In this document: in pieces, positions 1 to 5,250 of the stretch
How the letters are laid out: the number at the start of each line of letters is the position of its first letter
Position numbering within the stretch: the first letter of the stretch is position 1
Source: Psychrobacter sp.
GTDB taxonomy: Bacteria; Pseudomonadota; Gammaproteobacteria; Pseudomonadales; Moraxellaceae
DNA: 6,034 nucleotides
Direction: 5' to 3'
NCBI GenBank assembly: GCA_029264635.1
Contig: JARIAA010000201.1
Span: 1 to 6,034, forward strand
The notes under the pieces: model-generated
Databases searched by the model: none
What the model saw: only the letters and a program-made list of their open reading frames with translations
Told to the model about the DNA's origin: nothing
Translations under genes and position numbers: made by a program

Positions 1-102
1 TCAAGAGTCTCTGATAATGGTCGCTGGGTGATGAAAATCAATGGTACAGCAGATACCCAAGGTAATGCTGGCGGCGCAGTCGGCGCAGGCTTCCATTTTT
101 AA
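1..102 (+). CDS. Trimeric autotransporter adhesin (YadA-type), C-terminal end only
   Basis: This is the 3' end of a gene that enters from the left edge in frame 1 and stops at TAA 100-102, leaving 33 residues. The visible peptide begins SRVSDNGRWVMKING and ends GGAVGAGFHF. That matches the last strands of the YadA membrane-anchor domain: a 'VSDNGRWV.K..G' strand, a short turn, then a Gly/Ala-rich strand ending in an aromatic residue, as outer-membrane barrels usually do. In this family three chains form one 12-stranded barrel in the outer membrane that carries a long surface adhesin. The next gene on the same strand is a TpgA-like lipoprotein, which independently fits an Ata/AtaA-type locus. 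The stalk, head and signal peptide lie outside the window, so ligand and length cannot be judged. An ORF on the opposite strand (1-183) covers the same bases but looks like a shadow. Confidence 0.82.
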   Translation, partial: SRVSDNGRWVMKINGTADTQGNAGGAVGAGFHF

Positions 103-122
103 GCCATCCAAATAAATTGTAG

Positions 123-157
123 CAGTGTCTTGTTTGCACGTAAGCTGATAGACACTG
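123..157 (+). other. Intercistronic inverted repeat between adhesin and lipoprotein genes
   Basis: An 8-base perfect inverted repeat, CAGTGTCT (123-130) and AGACACTG (150-157), encloses 19 bases in the 101-base gap after the adhesin stop. No T-run follows, so it does not look like a rho-independent terminator. It may be an RNA stem that sets the relative amounts of adhesin and lipoprotein mRNA. I saw no convincing separate promoter in the gap, which favours co-transcription of the two genes. The function is inferred. Confidence 0.35.
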
Positions 158-203
158 TCAAACAACTTATGCAAATCACTCATGATATTTTAAGGAATAA
201 ATA

Positions 204-644
204 ATGAATTTATCTATATACCGCTATGGATTATTAGCGAGCGCTCTTTTGTTCACGGCAACGGGTTGTACTTGGCATCTGACACCTGGTGCGCAGCATG
301 GATCGGTTAATCCTGATGACTTAGTATTTCCTGAATCAAGCTCAGCATGGCAAAAAGAAGGTAGAATCGTTGATCAAAATGATGTTGCCAAAATTCAAGT
401 CGGTACTACCAAAAGCGAGATTTATAAACTGATTGGTACGCCGCATTTTCAAGAAGGTTTCAATGCTCGCGAATGGGACTATATTCTCAAATTCTATGAT
501 GCCAATCAAAATGTCGACACTTGTCAGTATAAAATCATTTTTGATGATAGCTACGAAGGGGTACTGCGTAGAGATGACTTTTTTGCCACTGAGACTTACT
601 GGCAACCAGCCTCATGTGCTAAATATTCGCAATTTACCCGATAG
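204..644 (+). CDS. SmpA/OmlA-domain lipoprotein, TpgA N-terminal-domain-like, partner of the trimeric autotransporter
   Basis: This encodes a 146-residue predicted lipoprotein. Residues 1-21 form a lipoprotein signal (one Arg, hydrophobic LLASALLF) ending at A-T-G-C with Cys22 as the lipidation site. Residue +2 is Thr, not Asp, so outer-membrane sorting is expected. Residues about 40-135 resemble the BamE/SmpA/OmlA fold as found in TpgA: FPESSSAWQKEG (42-53), VGTTKSEIYKLIGTPHF (66-82), AREWDYILKF (88-97) and CQYKIIFDD (107-115). TpgA of Acinetobacter is encoded just after the adhesin AtaA, binds it, and anchors it to peptidoglycan through a C-terminal OmpA-like domain. Here the protein stops soon after YWQPASC, so that domain is absent. 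Cys107 and Cys138 could form a disulfide. The start is supported by AAGGA (192-196), 7 bases before the ATG. The likely role is in the biogenesis or stability of the adhesin upstream. Generic BamE is the alternative, but the context and the 'AREWDY..KF' and 'CQYK' segments favour the TpgA type. Confidence 0.8.
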   Translation: MNLSIYRYGLLASALLFTATGCTWHLTPGAQHGSVNPDDLVFPESSSAWQKEGRIVDQNDVAKIQVGTTKSEIYKLIGTPHFQEGFNAREWDYILKFYDANQNVDTCQYKIIFDDSYEGVLRRDDFFATETYWQPASCAKYSQFTR

Positions 645-691
645 TTTGACCTAATGTTAAATGCTAGGCAATAAAAGAAAACTAGACAATA

Positions 692-726
692 AAAAAGAAC
701 AAGGTATTTTATGTCTTGTTCTTTTT
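692..726. terminator. Bidirectional rho-independent terminator between convergent genes
   Basis: A 12-base perfect inverted repeat, AAAAAGAACAAG (692-703) and CTTGTTCTTTTT (715-726), encloses an 11-base loop. The stem core is followed by T-runs on both strands. It lies 47 bases after the lipoprotein stop on the plus strand and 24 bases after the fdhD stop on the minus strand, so it can serve both convergent transcripts. The stem is AT-rich, so it may be of moderate strength. Confidence 0.8.
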
Positions 727-750
727 CTATTAACCATTTAATTGGACGTT

Positions 751-1833
751 TTAGATTCCTGCATAATAAGTCACTCTATTATCACGTAAAAATCCTGCCA
801 ATCCTAGTCCATAACGCTCAGCGACACGTACTGCAGTGCTGGTAGGGGCTGACATACCAACCAGCCAAGGTATACGGCTGCGAATAGATTTTTGTACCAA
901 TTCGATGGACAAGCGTGAAGTCATAATCACGCAATCGACGTCTACTTTTTTTCGTAATTGCCAGCCAATGAGTTTATCTAGTGCATTATGGCGTCCGACA
1001 TCTTCAAATAAATATAAACGTTGGCCTTGCATCGTGGCGGCTGCATGCACAGCTCCTGTCAGTTGATGAGTATGCTGTGCACTGTCCACATGGGCACGTA
1101 TTGTTAGTAAATACTCAAGACTGGGCTTATTTGCTGCTACTTGCAATTTATCTTGTTGATAAGCACTTAAGTCGGGTAGGGCTTGTGTCAACCCAGTAAT
1201 GCCGCACATCCCGCATCCTGTACGCCCTGCTAGCTGACGTCTCTGAGCTTGAATACGCTGGTGGCAGCGCTGATTCAATGTCAGTTCCACTACATATACT
1301 TCATAGTCCTGTAGCTGTTGTAAGAAACTATCAAATGCTAGTGGCGCATCAATTGATTCCTGCGTAAACCTTTGATAATCCGAGATATCAGACAGTTCGG
1401 TTACTTCCCAGTCCAACAATTCATGACTATGATGAATCAACCCTTCACTGAACAAAAACCCTACAGCTAAATATTCTAATTGATGAGGGCTTGCCATCAA
1501 TACTGCATAATGAATACCATTGATGACAATGGCAACCGCAGCCTCTACTGCCAAACTTGTTGGCTTGGTATCAATAGAAGTATCTCTGTGAGTATTAAGG
1601 CACGTTTGTTCAATGGAAAATAGCTTAGCATGGGGTTGCCCAAAACCATTATCAGCTGTTTGATTTAACGGATAATAGTGTTTTTGGGCTACATGGATAC
1701 GCGCGAGCGGTGTTGCATCTGACACCGCAGACGCCAACGCCACAGGTTCAAAATCTAAAGATTGAGACAAAGTATTGGCTACCACTCGCTCATTGTCATG
1801 AACCAGTGATAGATCTTCTTTTTCAACTATCAT
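751..1833 (-). CDS. fdhD: FdhD, sulfurtransferase for the molybdenum cofactor of formate dehydrogenase-type enzymes
   Basis: FdhD takes persulfide sulfur from the cysteine desulfurase IscS and inserts it into the bis-MGD molybdenum cofactor, a cytoplasmic step essential for formate dehydrogenase activity. The family core starts near residue 93: LAVEAAVAIVINGI (94-107) and LEYLAVGFLFSEGLI (119-133). The two functional cysteines lie in RTGCGMCGI (204-212; Cys207 and Cys210). Then come TGAVHAAA (259-266), EDVGRHNALDKLIG (277-290), TSRLSIELVQKS (305-316) and SAPTSTAV (328-335), all as in E. coli FdhD. At 360 residues it is about 80 longer than the roughly 277-residue E. coli protein; the extra length is an N-terminal extension of about 92 residues without a recognised motif. 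The ATG is the first start after an in-frame TAA four codons upstream, and a weak GAGAAG lies just before it. It sits 68 bases after the YdeP-like gene on the same strand, consistent with an operon in which FdhD activates that enzyme. Confidence 0.95.
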   Translation of the reverse strand: MIVEKEDLSLVHDNERVVANTLSQSLDFEPVALASAVSDATPLARIHVAQKHYYPLNQTADNGFGQPHAKLFSIEQTCLNTHRDTSIDTKPTSLAVEAAVAIVINGIHYAVLMASPHQLEYLAVGFLFSEGLIHHSHELLDWEVTELSDISDYQRFTQESIDAPLAFDSFLQQLQDYEVYVVELTLNQRCHQRIQAQRRQLAGRTGCGMCGITGLTQALPDLSAYQQDKLQVAANKPSLEYLLTIRAHVDSAQHTHQLTGAVHAAATMQGQRLYLFEDVGRHNALDKLIGWQLRKKVDVDCVIMTSRLSIELVQKSIRSRIPWLVGMSAPTSTAVRVAERYGLGLAGFLRDNRVTYYAGI

Positions 1834-1858
1834 AACTTCTCGTTATTCTGCATCAATG

Positions 1859-1880
1859 TAAACATGTTTATTGTCACAAT
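1859..1880. promoter_or_regulatory. Two adjacent palindromes upstream of fdhD (possible operator)
   Basis: In the 68-base gap between the oxidoreductase and fdhD there is a perfect 12-base palindrome, TAAACATGTTTA (1859-1870). An 11-base palindrome with an odd centre, ATTGTCACAAT (1870-1880), immediately follows and shares one base. They end 26 bases upstream of the fdhD ATG. Such symmetry suggests a binding site for a dimeric regulator. On the minus strand a poor promoter (TTGATT, 16 bases, GACAAT) overlaps this stretch, so a weak internal promoter for fdhD is possible. The regulator is unknown. Confidence 0.35.
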
Positions 1881-1901
1881 GACTGTTTATAAATCAAATC
1901 C

Positions 1902-4226
1902 TTACGCAGAAGCTGCTAAATCACTTGCACCTACGCGTTCTAGAACGACGGTTGAGGATTTATAGGCGGGTATATGAGAATCTGGCGCGTGAGTATCCAA
2001 ATCGAATAAATCGTTGCACTCAGGATAGTAAGCAGCAACGGCATTAGCAGCAATGTCCATCTCCGTTAACACCAAAGGTCCAAGGGTACGTGATTGATTG
2101 GTACTGTCTTTACGAGAGACCATAACGCTATCACCTTTTTGCCAGCCTAAGCGGCTGATTTCATCAGGATGCATAAACAGCACATCACGGCGATTGGTCT
2201 GGCGATAGCGGTCATTATAACCAAAAATCATAGTGTTGAACTGGTCATGACTACGCACACTAGTTAATTGCCAGACTTTCTGCTCATCGTTTACATTGTC
2301 ATGCTCTTGGCTATCATTTGCCAAAGTCTCATCGGCCATTTGTTCAGCCACATAGGTGATCGGATATTTCGGCACTTCAATCTGTGCCTTGCCACTTTCA
2401 GTGTTCCATACCCGATGACGAGCGGGATGATACAAGTGAAAGCCACGTTTGTTTTCACGAATACGCTGATTAAAGTCCTCAAATCCATCAATAGCCTGCG
2501 CTACATAGTCGCGAATAAGGTTGAAGTCCTGACTCAGTGCTTGCCAATCAATTTTAGAGTCCGCGCCTAGTACATGAGTCGCGATATCAGCGATAATTTG
2601 CGCTTCAGACTTTAGCGTATCACTGATAGGAGCAATGCTACCTTGCGTAGGAACTATTTGACACATAGAGTCTTCAATAGTCGCAAATTGCTCACCTTTG
2701 GAGGTACTAAGACGTTCAATCCGGCTCAAACAAGGCAAAATGATATTGTTTGCACCTGGATAAAGCATGGTTCCATTAAGCTTGGTACCGACAAAAATGT
2801 TCAGCTCATTATTGGCTAGAGCTTGCTGGATAGCACTGGTGTTCGGAGCTGCAACCGCAAAGTTGCCGCCCATACCCATAAAGGCTTTAATTTTTCCATC
2901 GATCATCGCCTTCGCTCCTGCGACAACATCATAACCGTCTGCGCGTGGCATCGGGCGCTCAAAAACGCGCTCTAAGCTATCTAGGAGACTTGCTTTAGGA
3001 CGTTCATGAATACCCATGGTGCGATCACCTTGCACATTGGAGTGTCCACGAATCGGTGATGCGCCTGCACCATCAATACCTATCATGCCCATCAGTAGCA
3101 GTAAATTGGTAATCATTGCCACATTATCTTCACCTTGGACATGCTGCGTGATTCCCATACCCCAAGTACAGATAGTTGCTGGGCTATTGGCAACCAATTT
3201 TGCAAGATTGATGATTTTTGACTGTGCAACACCGCTACCACGTTCTATATCTACCCAAGTCTGCTCATCAAGCCACTGCTTTAGCGCCTCAAAGCCCGAG
3301 GTATGCTCTTCAATAAAATCATGATTAATTTTATCATGTTCAACCAGCCACTTTGCCATGCCAGTTAATAATGCCGCATCACCACCGATTTGAATCTGAA
3401 CGATATCATCGGTCATCTCGTCGCTTTGAGCTGCTGCCATATGTGTTGGTTTTTGCGGATTTCTAAACGCACTTAAACCTTGTTCACGCATAGGATTGAT
3501 AGAGATAATTTTACATCCCTCTTTGTGTGCATGAGCCAGCATCTCAAGCATACGGGGGTGGTTGGTCGCAGGGTTATGCCCAAACGATAATAGTAGTTTG
3601 GCCTTCTCAAAATCTTCTAACCTAACCGTAGCTTTACCAACGCCTAACTGCTTACCCAGCATGACAGAGGTTGGCTCATGGCACATGTTGGAGCAATCTG
3701 GCAGATTATTCGTACCAAAACAGCGTACAAATAACTGATACATAAAGGCGGGCTCATTAGTGACTCGTCCTGAGGTATAAAATAAGGCTTCATCTGGAGA
3801 GGCAAGCTTATTCAACTGCTCAGCGATGATGCTATAAGCCTTCTCCCAAGAAATGGCGACATAACGGTCTTGAGACGCATCATAACGTAGAGGCTCTGAT
3901 AGACGACCACTATGCTCAATCTCATAACCGTTCCATTTTTGTAGTTCTGTCACAGTATACTTAGCAAAAAATTTAGCATCGGCTTTAGTGGACATCGCTT
4001 CACTAGCGATAACCTTGATGCCAGTCTCGCACACGTCAATAGTCTTATGAGATTTATGATCAGGCCATGCACAGCCTGGACAGTCAAATCCATACTGAGG
4101 CTGATTGCTACCAAATACGCTCAAACTACCACGTGTAAAGGCTTTGTAATCCATAAGCTTGCGTGTAGAAGCAACTAAAGCTGGCCAACCAGCAGCAGGG
4201 TGAGAATAAATAGGAATTTTACGCAT
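1902..4226 (-). CDS. ydeP: FdhF/YdeP-family molybdopterin oxidoreductase
   Basis: This is a cytoplasmic bis-MGD oxidoreductase of 774 residues; E. coli YdeP has 759. No Tat signal is seen. Numbering is from the chosen start. FDCPGCAWPD (47-56) and Cys66 in VCETG give three Fe-S cysteines (49, 52, 66) rather than the four of FdhF. NMCHEPTS (180-187) places Cys182 and His183 where formate dehydrogenase H has SeCys140-His141; the codon is TGC, so this is a cysteine enzyme. GHNPATNHPRM (216-226), RGHSNVQGDR (393-402) and RSHDQFNTMIFG (658-669) are family cofactor segments, the last in the C-terminal MGD-binding domain. YdeP is linked to acid resistance in E. coli, but its reaction is unknown. No electron-transfer subunit lies nearby. 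A GAGGT five bases before the ATG at 4224-4226 supports this start; an in-frame ATG at 4236-4238 would add four residues but has no ribosome site. fdhD follows directly, as expected for an enzyme needing sulfurated cofactor. Confidence 0.93.
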   Translation of the reverse strand: MRKIPIYSHPAAGWPALVASTRKLMDYKAFTRGSLSVFGSNQPQYGFDCPGCAWPDHKSHKTIDVCETGIKVIASEAMSTKADAKFFAKYTVTELQKWNGYEIEHSGRLSEPLRYDASQDRYVAISWEKAYSIIAEQLNKLASPDEALFYTSGRVTNEPAFMYQLFVRCFGTNNLPDCSNMCHEPTSVMLGKQLGVGKATVRLEDFEKAKLLLSFGHNPATNHPRMLEMLAHAHKEGCKIISINPMREQGLSAFRNPQKPTHMAAAQSDEMTDDIVQIQIGGDAALLTGMAKWLVEHDKINHDFIEEHTSGFEALKQWLDEQTWVDIERGSGVAQSKIINLAKLVANSPATICTWGMGITQHVQGEDNVAMITNLLLLMGMIGIDGAGASPIRGHSNVQGDRTMGIHERPKASLLDSLERVFERPMPRADGYDVVAGAKAMIDGKIKAFMGMGGNFAVAAPNTSAIQQALANNELNIFVGTKLNGTMLYPGANNIILPCLSRIERLSTSKGEQFATIEDSMCQIVPTQGSIAPISDTLKSEAQIIADIATHVLGADSKIDWQALSQDFNLIRDYVAQAIDGFEDFNQRIRENKRGFHLYHPARHRVWNTESGKAQIEVPKYPITYVAEQMADETLANDSQEHDNVNDEQKVWQLTSVRSHDQFNTMIFGYNDRYRQTNRRDVLFMHPDEISRLGWQKGDSVMVSRKDSTNQSRTLGPLVLTEMDIAANAVAAYYPECNDLFDLDTHAPDSHIPAYKSSTVVLERVGASDLAASA

Positions 4227-4257
4227 GGTAGACCTCATAGATAAATAACGATAAAAA

Positions 4258-4277
4258 ATATAGTATGATAACTATAT
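4258..4277. promoter_or_regulatory. Dyad in the leader of the ydeP-like gene (possible operator)
   Basis: ATATAGT (4258-4264) and ACTATAT (4271-4277) form a 7-base inverted repeat with 6 bases between the arms. It lies between the predicted transcription start (about 4287) and the ribosome site, where a bound repressor could block elongation or initiation. The arms are AT-rich. They do not match the CG-flanked TATAT halves and spacing I know for ModE, although a molybdate-responsive regulator would make sense for this gene. Confidence 0.4.
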
Positions 4278-4293
4278 AATGACTGGCCGAAAC

Positions 4294-4322
4294 TTTATAG
4301 CATCATTACCTTTGCATAACAA
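4294..4322 (-). promoter_or_regulatory. Sigma70-like promoter for the ydeP-fdhD operon
   Basis: On the minus strand there is a -35 TTGTTA (4322-4317), a 17-base spacer and a -10 TATAAA (4299-4294). They match TTGACA at 4 of 6 and TATAAT at 5 of 6 positions with ideal spacing. Transcription would start near 4287, giving a leader of about 60 bases. The site lies downstream of the ABC terminator (4335-4364), so the operon is probably transcribed independently of the ABC genes. Confidence 0.6.
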
Positions 4323-4334
4323 AAATTTATCCCA

Positions 4335-4364
4335 ATAAAAAACGCCTGCTATGAAACAGACGTT
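4335..4364 (-). terminator. Rho-independent terminator of the ABC transporter operon
   Basis: Read on the minus strand, AACGTCTG and CAGGCGTT form an 8-base stem (4364-4357 with 4348-4341) containing one G-U pair. The loop is 8 bases, and a T-run starts within the stem and continues to 4337. It lies 24 bases after the ATPase stop codon. Confidence 0.8.
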
Positions 4365-4388
4365 ATTTATCGCTAGTATCAAAAGAAT

Positions 4389-5183
4389 TTAGCTCAATAT
4401 CAAACTATCATCTTCGACTTTTTCGCCGCGCGTTTGCTCAAACATATCTAGTAAATCATGCACGTTCATGTCTTTACGGATATCGCCAGACACATCTAAT
4501 ACCACTTGCCCTTGATGGAGCATCACAGTACGCGTGCCATGGGCCAGTGCTTGTTGCATGGAATGCGTGACCATCATTGTCGTAAGCTGATTGTCAGTAA
4601 CGATTTTATCGGTTAATTCTAAAACGAACGCCGCCGTTTTAGGGTCAAGGGCGGCGGTATGCTCATCAAGTAGCAAAATCTTTGACGGCTGCAATGATGC
4701 CATAAGCAGACTTACCGCTTGGCGTTGACCACCAGATAATAATCCCATACGGTCGGTTAGACGATTCTCCAGTCCCAGTTTTAGAACTGCAAGCTTCTCT
4801 TTAAATAGATCTCGATTGTTTTGATTGAGGGCAAAATTCAAGCCACGTTTGCCCCCGCGTTTGTAAGCCAGCGCCATATTTTCTTCAATAGTCAATGCTT
4901 CACAAGTGCCAGCCATTGGGTCTTGGAACACGCGTGCCACCCAGTGCGCGCGTTGATGCGCGGTCTTCTTGGTGACATCGATACCATTTAGTAAAATTGA
5001 GCCGCTATCGACGCGCGTAGTACCACTGACTGCATTCAAAAAAGTGGATTTGCCAGCGCCATTAGTACCAATAACAGTGACGAATTCACCGTCAGCGATG
5101 TTTAAGTTAATACCACGTAATGCAGGGTTTTCGATAGGTGTGCCTGGATTAAAGGTCAACCGTAAATCTGTGGCTTGCATCAT
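4389..5183 (-). CDS. ABC importer ATP-binding protein (TrpZ-like, partner of a PF04392-type binding protein)
   Basis: This is a 264-residue ABC ATPase on the cytoplasmic face of an importer, and all nucleotide-site motifs are intact. The Walker A is GTNGAGKST (39-47), the Q-loop Gln87 lies in VFQDP, the signature is LSGGQRQ (149-155), the Walker B is ILLLDE (169-174) with Glu174 as the catalytic base, the D-loop is ALDP (178-181), and the H-loop His207 lies in VTHS. The 'DEHTAALDP' form, with His after the catalytic Glu, is typical of the ATPases annotated as putative tryptophan/tyrosine transport (TrpXYZ-like). The permease 60 bases upstream on the same strand belongs to the matching class. 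The start is set by AAGGA nine bases before the first of two ATGs. The acidic tail (VEDDSLILS) follows the last conserved helix. The substrate cannot be read from the ATPase; aromatic amino acids are only the family's default label. Confidence 0.92.
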   Translation of the reverse strand: MMQATDLRLTFNPGTPIENPALRGINLNIADGEFVTVIGTNGAGKSTFLNAVSGTTRVDSGSILLNGIDVTKKTAHQRAHWVARVFQDPMAGTCEALTIEENMALAYKRGGKRGLNFALNQNNRDLFKEKLAVLKLGLENRLTDRMGLLSGGQRQAVSLLMASLQPSKILLLDEHTAALDPKTAAFVLELTDKIVTDNQLTTMMVTHSMQQALAHGTRTVMLHQGQVVLDVSGDIRKDMNVHDLLDMFEQTRGEKVEDDSLILS

Positions 5184-5234
5184 AATCGTTATTCCTTATA
5201 TTGACTTTAAGCTTGGCAAGTTTCCATCACAGCC

Positions 5235-5250
5235 TGCCTAAAGCTAGGCA
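5235..5250 (-). other. Compact hairpin over the permease stop codon
   Basis: TGCCTA (5235-5240) and TAGGCA (5245-5250) pair perfectly around a 4-base loop. On the minus strand the TAG stop of the permease (5246-5244) lies partly in the stem. No T-run follows, so it is not a classic terminator. It could protect the upstream mRNA end or tune expression of the ATPase, whose start lies 60 bases downstream. The role is inferred. Confidence 0.4.

Noticed and set aside
1..183. A 60-codon ORF on the minus strand.
   Set aside because: It overlaps the plus-strand adhesin C-terminus, which has clear family features. The ORF has no recognisable motif and no good ribosome site.
664..699. Imperfect tandem repeat of an 18-base unit (CTAGRCAATAAAA...), 15 of 18 matching.
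   Set aside because: It has only two AT-rich copies just before the terminator. This is probably a small local duplication without a distinct role.
645..750. Possible remnant of an OmpA-like domain after the lipoprotein gene (frameshift).
   Set aside because: The stretch is too short, contains a terminator and stop codons, and shows no OmpA-like motif in any frame.
2268..3324. Plus-strand ORFs of about 100 codons within the ydeP-like gene.
   Set aside because: They lie fully antisense to a strongly conserved coding region, show no family resemblance, and are best explained as frame shadows.
3678..3686. Possible selenocysteine at the active site of the ydeP-like enzyme.
   Set aside because: The codon is TGC (cysteine), not TGA, so no recoding is needed.
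4258..4277. ModE (molybdate regulator) binding site.
   Set aside because: The arms are AT-rich and symmetric, but their order and spacing do not match the CG-flanked TATAT halves with a 6-base gap that I know for ModE.
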